Of a stretch of 58,736 bases of DNA, positions 51,897-58,736 are shown in pieces. A program made the position numbers and the translations under genes. The notes under the pieces are model-generated. The model had not been told where the DNA came from, did no database searches, and saw only the letters and a list, made by a program, of their open reading frames with translations. The DNA is from JBDUDR01 sp040002845 (GTDB lineage: Bacteria > Actinomycetota > Actinomycetes > Propionibacteriales > Nocardioidaceae), in the NCBI GenBank assembly GCA_040002845.1, contig JBDUDR010000003.1, positions 1-58,736 of the forward strand, given 5' to 3'. Position 1 is the stretch's first letter. Every line of letters starts with the position of its first letter.

Positions 51897-52649
51897 GTGG
51901 ACCCGTTTCGGGGGTTCGGTACGGCAGTCAACGTCGTCACAGTGCTGTTGGGATCCGGAATCGGTATCGTCTTGGGACACCGGCTTCCGCAGCGTACGCG
52001 GGACACCGTCACGGATGCGCTAGGCCTGGTCACGCTCATGATCGCTGCCCTGGCGGCTGCCTCGGTCACCAGCCCCACGCTGATCAGCGCCGTCGGCGAA
52101 AGCGCACCCGTCCTCATCGTGTTGGGCTCGATGCTCGTCGGCGGCCTCATCGGATCCTGGCTGCGGATCGAGGCTGGACTCGAGGGCATCGGGGACTGGC
52201 TACAGCTCAGACTGGCCAGCAGCGAACAGACGGAGCAGCGCCGCAGGTTCGTCGAGGGGTTCGTATCGAGCTCGCTGGTGTTCTGCGTGGGGCCGCTCAC
52301 GATTCTCGGTTCACTCAACGATGGGCTCGGCAACGGCTCGGACCAGCTGATGCTCAAGTCGGCGTTGGACGGATTCGCTTCCATAGCTTTCGCCGCGTCG
52401 TTCGGCTGGGGGGTTGCCGCGGCGGCCATCTCCGTGCTGGTCGTACAGGGTGGACTCACCGGCGTGGGAGCGCTGCTGGGACAGCTCCTGCCGGACCCGC
52501 CGGTGGCTGCCTTGACAGCCACCGGCGGGTTGTTGCTGGCAGGAGTCGGACTGCGGCTGCTTCAGATCAAGGCGGTGCCGGTGGGCGACTTGCTGCCCGC
52601 CCTTTTGGTCGCCCCGCTGCTCACCGAACTCGTCATCGCGATTCGCTGA
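51897..52649 (+). CDS. DUF554 family membrane protein
   Basis: 250 residues with about seven transmembrane helices. The start FRGFGTAVNVVTVLLGSGIGIVLGHRLPQRTRDTVTDALGL is diagnostic of DUF554 (GTxxNxxxIxxGxxxG), and FVSSSLVFCVGPLTILGSLNDGLGNG is the second conserved block (CxGxxxIlGsl). Putative transporter of unknown substrate. GTG at 51897 is preceded by GGAAGGGCGG. It is convergent with livF, 19 bases apart. Confidence 0.9.
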   Translation: MDPFRGFGTAVNVVTVLLGSGIGIVLGHRLPQRTRDTVTDALGLVTLMIAALAAASVTSPTLISAVGESAPVLIVLGSMLVGGLIGSWLRIEAGLEGIGDWLQLRLASSEQTEQRRRFVEGFVSSSLVFCVGPLTILGSLNDGLGNGSDQLMLKSALDGFASIAFAASFGWGVAAAAISVLVVQGGLTGVGALLGQLLPDPPVAALTATGGLLLAGVGLRLLQIKAVPVGDLLPALLVAPLLTELVIAIR

Positions 52650-52668
52650 GGATCGCTTCAGACCGAGC

Positions 52669-53388
52669 TCAGACCGTTCCGCCCAGATAGGCAGCCTTGA
52701 CCGCCGGATCGGCAGCGAGCTCCTTCCCAGTACCCTCGCGGACCACCTCGCCGGTCTCCAGCACATAGGCGTGGTCGGCACGCTTGAGCGCCTGCGCGGC
52801 ATTCTGCTCCACCAGCAAGACGGTCGTGCCTTGCTCGTTGATCTCGGCGATCACCGCGAAGATCTGCTGGATGAGCCGAGGAGCCAGACCCATCGAGGGC
52901 TCGTCCAGCAGCAGCAGCCGAGGCTTGGCCATCAGGGCGCGCCCGATCGCGAGCATCTGCTGTTCGCCCCCGGATAAGGTGCCTGCCGACTGGCTCAGGC
53001 GCTCCTCCAGCCGCGGGAACAGCTCGAAGACGCGCTTGCGGTCCTCTCCAACCGCCTTTGACCGACGGTCCTTGCGAGCGTACGCCCCCATCTCGAGGTT
53101 CTCAGCCACCGTCATGCCGGGAAAACAGCGGCGGCCCTCGGGCGCCTGGCTGATGCCGAGCGCAACCCGCTGGTGGGAGGGCATCTTGGTGATATCCCGA
53201 CCGTCCAGGCTTATCTTGCCGTCGCGGACTGGCCGCAAACCGGAGATCGTCTTCAAGGTGGTCGTCTTACCCGCCCCGTTGGCGCCGATCAGGGTGACGA
53301 TCGAACCCTCCTCCACCGAGAAGCTGATGTCACGGATCGCCTCGATGCGACCGTAGTTGACGCACAGGGAGTCGACGTCAAGAAGCAT
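52669..53388 (-). CDS. livF: Branched-chain amino-acid ABC transporter ATP-binding protein LivF
   Basis: 239 residues, cytoplasmic ATPase subunit. Walker A GANGAGKTTTLKTISGL, Q-loop GISQAPEGRRCFPGMTVAENLEMG (typical of LivF), signature LSGGEQQMLAIGRALMAKPRLLLLDEPSMGL and the H-loop region. It pairs with LivG to power uptake of leucine, isoleucine, valine or related substrates. ATG at 53388 overlaps livG by 11 bases; an in-frame TTG at 53400 abuts AGGAG and is a possible start. Last gene of livKHMGF. Confidence 0.95.
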   Translation of the reverse strand: MLLDVDSLCVNYGRIEAIRDISFSVEEGSIVTLIGANGAGKTTTLKTISGLRPVRDGKISLDGRDITKMPSHQRVALGISQAPEGRRCFPGMTVAENLEMGAYARKDRRSKAVGEDRKRVFELFPRLEERLSQSAGTLSGGEQQMLAIGRALMAKPRLLLLDEPSMGLAPRLIQQIFAVIAEINEQGTTVLLVEQNAAQALKRADHAYVLETGEVVREGTGKELAADPAVKAAYLGGTV

Positions 53389-54166
53389 CTTCTTCGTCAA
53401 CTCCTAGGTAGGCGGCGATCACCGCTGGGTTGTCCTGGATCTCGACGGGCAGTCCCTCCGCGATCTTGCGGCCGAACTCCAGTACGACTATGCGGTCTGT
53501 GACTCCCATCACGAGACGCATGTCGTGCTCGATAAGCAACACGGTGTAGCCAAGGTCACGGATCCGCCGAATGAGATCCATCAGCCGCTGCTTCTCGGCA
53601 GGGTTGAAACCGGCGGCCGGCTCATCCAGGCACAACAGCTTGGGCTTGGTGGCCAGGGCGCGGGCGATCTCGAGGCGCCGCTGATCGCCGTATGAAAGGT
53701 TGGCCGCCACCTCGTCGGAACGATCCAACAGCCCCATGAAGTCCAGCCAGTGCAAGGCCAGGTCGTGTCCCTCCTGCTCCTCCTGGCGATGCTTGGGTAG
53801 CCGGAAGAGCGCGCTGCCCACCCCCGTCGAGTGATGGGCGTCCGCACCCACCATCACGTTCTCCAGCGCCGTCATGGCCCGGAAGAGCCGGATGTTTTGG
53901 AAGGTTCGGGCGATGCCCAGCTTGGTGATTCGATAGCGCTTTTGTCCGGAGATGTCGGTGCCTTGGAAGCGCACCAGCCCGCTGGTCGGCTTATAGACAC
54001 CCGTGGTGACGTTGAAGCAGGTGGTCTTGCCGGCTCCGTTGGGGCCGATGAGGCCGAGGATCTCGCCCTCATTGATGTGGAGGCTGACGTCGTCCAGAGC
54101 TACGAGACCACCGAACTTCAAGGTCACGGAGTCGACTTCGAGCATGCGGTCGGCTCCGTCAGGCAT
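53378..54166 (-). CDS. livG: Branched-chain amino-acid ABC transporter ATP-binding protein LivG
   Basis: 262 residues. Walker A GPNGAGKTTCFNVTTGVY, the Q-loop region GIARTFQNIRLFRAMTALENVMVG (LivG-specific), signature NLSYGDQRRLEIARALATKPKLLCLDEPAAGFNPAE, and IEHDMRLVMGVTDRIVVLEFG. The signature has SYGDQ, normal for LivG. ATG at 54166 has AAGGAGG 8 bases upstream; the ORF extends to 54265 inside livM without signal. It overlaps livM by 8 bases and livF by 11. Confidence 0.95.
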   Translation of the reverse strand: MPDGADRMLEVDSVTLKFGGLVALDDVSLHINEGEILGLIGPNGAGKTTCFNVTTGVYKPTSGLVRFQGTDISGQKRYRITKLGIARTFQNIRLFRAMTALENVMVGADAHHSTGVGSALFRLPKHRQEEQEGHDLALHWLDFMGLLDRSDEVAANLSYGDQRRLEIARALATKPKLLCLDEPAAGFNPAEKQRLMDLIRRIRDLGYTVLLIEHDMRLVMGVTDRIVVLEFGRKIAEGLPVEIQDNPAVIAAYLGVDEEDAS

Positions 54167-55283
54167 TGAGCCCGCCTCCTTCGATGGCGCCACCAGGAAG
54201 TTTCCGTGCACGCACCGTACGTCGAGGAGGCAACAAACCCTGCGGCCGGAAGATCGCAAGCGCAATCAGCGCGATACCGAACACCATCACCCGGTAATCG
54301 GTGAAACCACGGAATCGCTCCGGCAGGTACGCCACAGCGATGGCGCCGACGATCACACCCCAGCGATTGCCGGCGCCGCCCACCACAACAGCGGCGACGA
54401 ACAGGATGGAGTAGAGCAGTAGGAACGACGCCGGCGAGACGAAGCTGTTCACCGTGGCGTACAACCCGCCCGACAGCCCACCGATGAAGGCACCCATCGC
54501 AAACGCCAGCAGCTTGAACTTGAACGTCGGGACGCCCATCACTTCCGCGGCGTTCTCATCTTCCCGGGTCGCCTCCCACGAGCGACCGACCCGGGAGTCC
54601 TTGATCAGCCTGTCGGCGATCAGGACCAAGATCACCATGGTGAGGCCAAGCCAGTAGTACGGCACGCTGTCGATGACGCCGAACTCCAAGAAGGTCGACT
54701 TGTTGGACAGGTCAACGCTGGCGACCCCACGGTTCCAGACCAGGTGCGGCACCTCGAACAGGTGGACACTCGGGGGCTTGGGAACATCGGAGATGCCGAA
54801 CGCCGCACCGAGCCAGCTGGAGTTGATCGCGGTGAGCCTGATGATCTCGCCGAACCCGAGTGTGACGATGGCCAGATAGTCGCCTCGCACGCGCAGCGTC
54901 GGCGCGCCGAGGATGAGGCCCGACAACGTCGCGACCACGGCTGCGATCGGCAGGCAGATCAACCAGCTCAGGTGACCGTGCTCCGACCCGAGCACGGCGA
55001 CTGTATAGGCGCCGACCGCATAGAACCCGATGTATCCCAGGTCGAGCAGGCCGGCGTAACCGATGACGATGTTGAGCCCAAGGGCGACCAGGACGTAGGT
55101 CGTCACCGTGAACAGCACGCCGGCAAACTCTGTGTCCGGTGTGCTGATGATCGGCGGCTCGAGAATTGGTAGCGCGTACATGAAGGCCGCCGCCGCTACC
55201 AGGAAGATCAGCTTCAGCCACTTTGGGGAGGCAGACAAATTGGCGCGCACTGTGCTCGGGCGCACGGCCTCGGGGATGTTCAT
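54159..55283 (-). CDS. livM: Branched-chain amino-acid ABC transporter permease LivM
   Basis: 374 residues with about 10 transmembrane helices. The start is followed by LVALGLNIVIGYAGLLDLGYIGFYAVGAYTVAVLG, the LivM hallmark (GxxGLLxLGhxxFxxxGAY). The cytoplasmic coupling loop is DSRVGRSWEATREDENAAEVMGVPTFKFKLLAFAMGAFIGGLSGGLYA (EAA-type loop touching LivF/G). It forms the channel with LivH. ATG at 55283 overlaps the livH stop by 4 bases (ATGA). Confidence 0.95.
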   Translation of the reverse strand: MNIPEAVRPSTVRANLSASPKWLKLIFLVAAAAFMYALPILEPPIISTPDTEFAGVLFTVTTYVLVALGLNIVIGYAGLLDLGYIGFYAVGAYTVAVLGSEHGHLSWLICLPIAAVVATLSGLILGAPTLRVRGDYLAIVTLGFGEIIRLTAINSSWLGAAFGISDVPKPPSVHLFEVPHLVWNRGVASVDLSNKSTFLEFGVIDSVPYYWLGLTMVILVLIADRLIKDSRVGRSWEATREDENAAEVMGVPTFKFKLLAFAMGAFIGGLSGGLYATVNSFVSPASFLLLYSILFVAAVVVGGAGNRWGVIVGAIAVAYLPERFRGFTDYRVMVFGIALIALAIFRPQGLLPPRRTVRARKLPGGAIEGGGLNA

Positions 55284-56275
55284 GCCCGGGCACCCGAGAG
55301 CGACTCACCCAGCAGGCCGGTCGGGCGGAGGAGCAAGATCACCACTAGTAACACAAATGCCACCACATCCTTCCATTGTGACCCTACGAGGGCGGATCCG
55401 TAGTTCTCGACAACTCCGAGCAGGAGGCCGCCCAGCAGCGCGCCGCGGAGGTTGCCGATGCCGCCAAGGACGGCTGCGGTGAACGCCTTCACCCCCAAGA
55501 TGAAGCCGACGTCGTAGCGGCTGACACCGATCTTGAACATGTACAACGCGGCGGCGCCACCAGCCGCCAGACCACCCAGAGCGAATGTGACCTGGATCAC
55601 GCGGTCCGCGTTCACCCCCATCAGGGCCGCGGCCTCCGGGTCCTGCGACACCGACCGGATGCCGCGCCCGAGCCGGGACCGCTGGACGAACTGGTCGAGC
55701 AGCACCATCATCACGAAAGCGGAGGTGATCACCAGGATGTCCACGTTGGTGACGCGATAGTCGAACAGCCTGAACACCGCTTCGGGGTGGATGATGTCCG
55801 GCGTGCCGATGTTTTCGCGGGCGTTGAATACGTATCTGTGCAGGACGTCATCCAGGCCAACCCATCCCGTGATCCGGTCCCGAAGGCCCATCGCCTCCGC
55901 CAACGCGAAGGACGCCCCGATCGCGGAGATCAACGCGACCAGCCTGGGCGCGTGGCGTCTTCGCAACGGCCGGTATGCCACGCGCTCGAGGAGCAGCGCG
56001 ATCGCGCAGGACATGAGCATCGCCGCCACCAGAGCCATGGCGAACCAACCGATCACCTGCGGCAATGACCCGTTCGCGTGGGCTCCCACGAACAACAGGA
56101 CCCAGCTGACCGCAAACGTGCCGTACATGAACACTTCGGAGTGGGCGAAGTTGATCAGCTGCAGGACACCATAGACAAGTGTGTAACCGAGCGCGATCAG
56201 CGCATAGATCGCACCAAGCGAGAGTCCAGTGACCGTCAGCGCCCAGAAGTTGTCATACAGGTACAGGTAGTCCAT
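55280..56275 (-). CDS. livH: Branched-chain amino-acid ABC transporter permease LivH
   Basis: 331 residues with about 8-9 transmembrane helices. The opening GLSLGAIYALIALGYTLVYGVLQLINFAHSEVFMYG is the LivH signature. The coupling loop is QRSRLGRGIRSVSQDPEAAALMGVNADRVIQVTFALGGLAAGGAAALYM. It includes an extracytoplasmic loop of about 60 residues (TGWVGLDDVLHRYVFNAREN). The start is 101 bases after livK with a strong hairpin between, and its ribosome-binding site is weak (GACGGGA). Confidence 0.95.
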   Translation of the reverse strand: MDYLYLYDNFWALTVTGLSLGAIYALIALGYTLVYGVLQLINFAHSEVFMYGTFAVSWVLLFVGAHANGSLPQVIGWFAMALVAAMLMSCAIALLLERVAYRPLRRRHAPRLVALISAIGASFALAEAMGLRDRITGWVGLDDVLHRYVFNARENIGTPDIIHPEAVFRLFDYRVTNVDILVITSAFVMMVLLDQFVQRSRLGRGIRSVSQDPEAAALMGVNADRVIQVTFALGGLAAGGAAALYMFKIGVSRYDVGFILGVKAFTAAVLGGIGNLRGALLGGLLLGVVENYGSALVGSQWKDVVAFVLLVVILLLRPTGLLGESLSGARA

Positions 56276-56308
56276 GCGTTATCCCGTCGACGCGGACAAG
56301 GGGGTTGT

Positions 56309-56348
56309 GTGGCCGCGGACTCGAGACATATCCCCGAGCCGCGACCAC
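56309..56348 (-). terminator. Intra-operon hairpin between livK and livH
   Basis: GTGGCCGCGG (56309-56318) pairs with CCGCGACCAC (56339-56348) with one G/U position. An inner CTCG/CGAG stem (56320-56323 with 56335-56338) extends it to about 14 bp with an 11-base loop. No U-tract follows. It probably stabilises the upstream livK message or lowers read-through into livHMGF, giving more binding protein than permease. Function is inference. Confidence 0.5.
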
Positions 56349-56376
56349 GCAGCCATGGACCGTCAGCTGTCCCGGG

Positions 56377-57537
56377 TCACTTGATCTGGCTCTGGAACAC
56401 GATTTCGCCGTTCTCCACCTTGTAGGCGTAGACGTGGATGTCCTTCGACTCGCCGTTCGCAGTCCACGCAATATCTTTCGTGACGCCCTTCGCGTTGTAG
56501 TTCGTCACAAAGTCGAGCATTGCTGGGCGAGTGTCGATGCCTGACTTGATCCCGGCGAGGAACACGTTCGTCGCGTCGTAGGCTTCCGCCCCGTATGTCC
56601 CGGGGTCGACGTGGAACTTCGCCTTGTAGTCGTCGAAGAACGTCCCCGACGCCTGCTCTGGCGGGATGCAGGGGCAGGTGATGATCGTGCCATCGGCCGC
56701 GGCCTTACCTGCCGCCTCGACGAAGCCCGGGTCCTTTACGCCGTCAGCGGTCACGAAGGTGCCCTTCCAGTTGGCGGCCCGCAGCTGCTTGATCAGCGGT
56801 CCAGCCTCCGGGTAGTAGCCGCCGTAGAACAGGGTGTCGGCACCCGACGCCCCCACCGCCGTCACCGACGCGGAGAAGTCGGTCTGACCGGTCTGCACCT
56901 CGTCGTTTCCAACTACCGAATTGCCGAGCGTGTCGCGCACCTGGTCGGCCAAACCCTTGCCGTACGGGGTCGCGTCATCCATCACGAACACCTTGGTGGA
57001 CTTGATCTTGTCCTGGATGTAAGCGGCGGCTGCCGGACCTTGGGTCGCGTCGTTCCCGAGGATGCGGAAGAACGTGTCCCAGCCCTGCTCCGACAGTGTC
57101 GGGTCGGTCGCCGATGCGGTGATCGTCGGGAGGCCGGCCTCAGCAAATGTCGGGTCGACGGCGGCGGACTCACCGGAGAACGCGGGGCCGACGATCCCGA
57201 TCACCTTGTCGTCGCTGACGGCCCCTCGGGCCAGCGGCCCAGCCTGAGTTGGATCACCCTGCGTGTCGTACTGCTCCTCCTGCACCTGGCAGTCGGGGTT
57301 GTCCTGGTTGTACTGGTCGAGTGCCAGCTCGACGCCTTTCTCGATGTTGATGCCGAGACCGGCCGCCGGGCCTGTCTCCGCACCCATAAATCCGATCTTG
57401 AGGTCGCAGGCGGCCTGCGTACCGGCGCTCGAGCTGGTGCTGCCGCTGTCGTTGCTGGTGCCGCCACAGGCGGACAGCCCTAAGGCTGCTGCTGCCAGGA
57501 TCGCGGCTACGCGCGATCCGCGTGAAGTGCGGGACAT
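56377..57537 (-). CDS. livK: Branched-chain amino-acid ABC transporter substrate-binding lipoprotein LivK
   Basis: 386 residues, extracytoplasmic receptor. Lipoprotein signal: basic MSRTSRGSR, hydrophobic core, lipobox LSAC with Cys24, then a Ser/Thr/Gly linker. Mature part follows the periplasmic-binding-protein type I fold: KIGFMGAETGPAAGLGINIEKGVELALDQYN, VIGIVGPAFSGESAAVDPTFAEAGLPTITASATDP, FVMDDATPYGKGLADQ, ADTLFYGGYYPEAGPLIKQLR. Residues GPAFSGES and SATDP sit where Liv proteins bind the amino-acid backbone. ATG has CGGAGGG upstream. First gene of livKHMGF. Confidence 0.95.
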   Translation of the reverse strand: MSRTSRGSRVAAILAAAALGLSACGGTSNDSGSTSSSAGTQAACDLKIGFMGAETGPAAGLGINIEKGVELALDQYNQDNPDCQVQEEQYDTQGDPTQAGPLARGAVSDDKVIGIVGPAFSGESAAVDPTFAEAGLPTITASATDPTLSEQGWDTFFRILGNDATQGPAAAAYIQDKIKSTKVFVMDDATPYGKGLADQVRDTLGNSVVGNDEVQTGQTDFSASVTAVGASGADTLFYGGYYPEAGPLIKQLRAANWKGTFVTADGVKDPGFVEAAGKAAADGTIITCPCIPPEQASGTFFDDYKAKFHVDPGTYGAEAYDATNVFLAGIKSGIDTRPAMLDFVTNYNAKGVTKDIAWTANGESKDIHVYAYKVENGEIVFQSQIK

Positions 57538-57666
57538 GGGCCCTCCGGAGAAACACGAGGAACACCGAACCCGTAGGTCACGGACTCGGCAGAGAGTTCG
57601 GTTGGAGGCAACCTAGCGCTCACGCAGCCGAAATGCATCGACCAGAGCGCTTCCAGTGTGGGCGTC

Positions 57667-57682
57667 GTTGCCAATCCGTTAC
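57667..57682 (-). promoter_or_regulatory. Possible GlnR-like half-site upstream of livK
   Basis: Read on the minus strand: GTAAC-GGATTG-GCAAC, two boxes with an 11-bp repeat, close to the GTnAC-N6-GaAAC halves bound by the actinobacterial nitrogen regulator GlnR. It lies about 130 bases before the livK start. Only one pair of boxes is seen, so support is weak. Confidence 0.25.
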
Positions 57683-57696
57683 CAAGTCACCGCGAG

Positions 57697-58326
57697 TCAG
57701 GGGTCAGTCGCATATGACTCCTTACTCTTCGCCAGGCCCGGGCCCTGCTCCACCACGCCTTCGGCGACCGTGCGCATCGGGAGCCGCAGGTCCATCGCGG
57801 TTTTCTGAATCCACCTGAAGGCGTCGGGCTCGCTGACACCGAGCGTCTGCTGCAAGATCCCCTTCGCGCGGTCGACCGCCTTCCGCGTCGCCAGCCGCTC
57901 GTTGAGGTCGGCGACCTCCCGCTCGAGCTCGGACAGCTCGGCGAAGCGGCTCACCGCCATCTCGATCGCCGGCACCAGATCGCCTTTGCCGAACGGCTTG
58001 ACGAGGTACGCCATCGCGCCGGCGTCGCGTGCTCGCTCGACCAGCTCACGCTGGCTGAACGCCGTCAACATCACGATGGGAGCGATCCGCTCCACCGCGA
58101 TCCGCTCGGCCGCCGAGATGCCGTCGAGCTTGGGCATCTTGACGTCGAGCACCACGAGGTCTGGGCGGAGCTCACGAGCCAGCGAGACAGCCGCCTCGCC
58201 GTCTGCCGCCTGGCCGACGACCTCGTACCCCTCCTCGGCGAGCATCTCGGCCAGATCCAGGCGGATCAGCGACTCGTCCTCCGCGATCACGACCCGCAGC
58301 GGTTTGCTGTCCTGGCGGCTGATCAT
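57697..58326 (-). CDS. pdtaR: ANTAR-domain response regulator (PdtaR-like)
   Basis: 209 residues. Receiver domain: acidic pocket AEDESLIRLDLAEML at about 15-29, phospho-acceptor Asp in DLVVLDVKMPKLDG (about 60), TAFSQ and the LVKPFGKGDL lysine. A coiled linker (ELEREVADLNERLATRKAVDRAKGILQQ) leads into the ANTAR RNA-binding domain (AVDRAKGILQQTLGVSEPDAFRWIQKTAMDLRLPMRTVAEGVV). ANTAR proteins bind paired hexaloop hairpins in mRNAs to prevent termination. The orthologue lies next to the liv genes in Streptomyces. I could not identify an ANTAR target hairpin pair in the liv leader. Confidence 0.93.
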   Translation of the reverse strand: MISRQDSKPLRVVIAEDESLIRLDLAEMLAEEGYEVVGQAADGEAAVSLARELRPDLVVLDVKMPKLDGISAAERIAVERIAPIVMLTAFSQRELVERARDAGAMAYLVKPFGKGDLVPAIEMAVSRFAELSELEREVADLNERLATRKAVDRAKGILQQTLGVSEPDAFRWIQKTAMDLRLPMRTVAEGVVEQGPGLAKSKESYATDP

Positions 58327-58348
58327 CGAGTCAGCGTATCGGCGTCCC

Positions 58349-58354
58349 TATAAT
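58349..58354 (+). promoter_or_regulatory. Consensus -10 box of the tRNA-Leu gene
   Basis: TATAAT at 58349-58354 is a perfect -10 hexamer 11 bases before the mature tRNA start, so transcription should begin around 58361. No good -35 is seen; its position overlaps the start codon of the divergent pdtaR gene. Confidence 0.6.
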
Positions 58355-58365
58355 GAGCCCGGCCA

Positions 58366-58448
58366 GCCGGGTTGGCGGAACGGAATACGCAATGGCCTCA
58401 AAAGCCATCGTCCGAAAGGACATGTGGGTTCGAATCCCACACCCGGCA
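58366..58448 (+). tRNA. tRNA-Leu (anticodon CAA)
   Basis: 83 nt, type II tRNA. The acceptor strand GCCGGGT (58366-58372) pairs with ACCCGGC (58441-58447), with discriminator A58448. The anticodon stem is ATGGC (58392-58396) with GCCAT (58404-58408) and loop CTCAAAA, giving anticodon CAA at 58399-58401 (reads UUG). The extra arm GTCC-GAAA-GGAC and the T arm GTGGG-TTCGAAT-CCCAC are clear. The genome does not encode a complete CCA (CC then G). The leader CCCGGC (58358-58363) could pair with the acceptor 5' strand. Confidence 0.96.
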
Positions 58449-58562
58449 CCGCTTCGGGGTTGATCGACCTGCGGTGTACGAGCGCCGGTCCGACACCGTT
58501 TTGAGGAGCCGGGTCGCATTTTGTAGGCCACCGATGTCCGTGGCTGCCTGGATGCTGTTGCC

Positions 58563-58736
58563 ATGGGTCACATCCGATCGCAGGCGACCGTCGACTCGGC
58601 GCTCTGGTTGTCCGACATCGGGTTGCGCGACGCCGACAACGCCGAGATCCATGGTGTGGCGCTCAAGACGATTCGCCGCTGGCGGCGCGGGGTCTATCTA
58701 CTCACAATCGTGAACGATCGGCGTTACACCATACTC
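58563..58736 (+). CDS. Helix-turn-helix protein, N-terminal part (runs off the window)
   Basis: 58 residues are visible from ATG 58563: SALWLSDIGLRDADNAEIHGVALKTIRRWRRG looks like a helix-turn-helix of the type found at the start of actinobacterial LAGLIDADG-like or transposase-like regulators (IxGVxxxTIRRWRRG). The end leaves the window at residue 58, so function cannot be assigned. No clear ribosome-binding site. Its position just downstream of a tRNA, a common integration site, allows a mobile origin. Confidence 0.45.
   Translation, partial: MGHIRSQATVDSALWLSDIGLRDADNAEIHGVALKTIRRWRRGVYLLTIVNDRRYTIL

Overview
The window is high-GC actinobacterial DNA: strong G/C bias at third codon positions, frequent GTG starts, ATGA-coupled operons, LivFGMHK next to an ANTAR regulator, DUF7455/DUF2613/DUF3068/DUF4192 family proteins and a SigA/SigB pair. 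The gene set suggests a free-living, non-mycolate actinomycete, perhaps Propionibacteriales. That placement is inference; no 16S gene is present.

Layout. (1) 1-5.6 kb: second type IIA topoisomerase B subunit (ParE/GyrB2), DUF7455 protein, DUF456 membrane protein, a repeat-bracketed scar and principal sigma factor SigA, whose N-terminus carries a long Lys/Ala/Thr-rich extension. (2) 5.7-19 kb: HhH-GPD repair protein, universal stress protein, a hypothetical gene, glutamate-cysteine ligase family protein, fused 5-oxoprolinase-type hydantoinase, DUF4192 protein, DNA polymerase IV, S9 oligopeptidase, SigB behind an exact SigR/SigH-type promoter motif, and CoaE. (3) 19-25.4 kb: an epoxide hydrolase and a very large secreted S53 (sedolisin) protease lie between coaE and rpsA. 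(4) 25.6-29.4 kb: M18 aminopeptidase, a broken GNAT gene with the same 21-bp-phased repeats beside it, a phosphotransferase and a methyltransferase. (5) 29.4-46 kb: cell-surface glycan locus with UDP-glucose dehydrogenase, UDP-glucuronate decarboxylase, DUF3068, methyltransferase, two GT4 transferases, DUF2613 microprotein, two large GT-C-like membrane proteins (one AftD-like), a flippase, a sulfotransferase and an OafA-type acyltransferase. It resembles the mycobacterial Rv0224c-Rv0236c region. (6) 46-48.4 kb: MarR regulator coupled to a 14-TM drug exporter. (7) 48.4-58.7 kb: polA, GNAT, DUF554, complete branched-chain amino-acid ABC transporter, PdtaR-like ANTAR regulator, tRNA-Leu(CAA) and the start of a helix-turn-helix protein.

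How it fits together. The order coaE-rpsA-polA-liv-ANTAR matches the backbone I recall from Streptomyces, with two accessory blocks placed into it (protease/hydrolase and glycan). The most unusual signal is a 17-bp sequence, GAATAAGTGTCGGATCG, repeated with an exact 21-bp period. It forms opposed arrays around an eroded MMPL transporter tail (3182-3560) and a second array beside the broken GNAT gene (27469-27506). This resembles the ends of a transposon whose transposase binds several sites, and may represent a non-autonomous element family.
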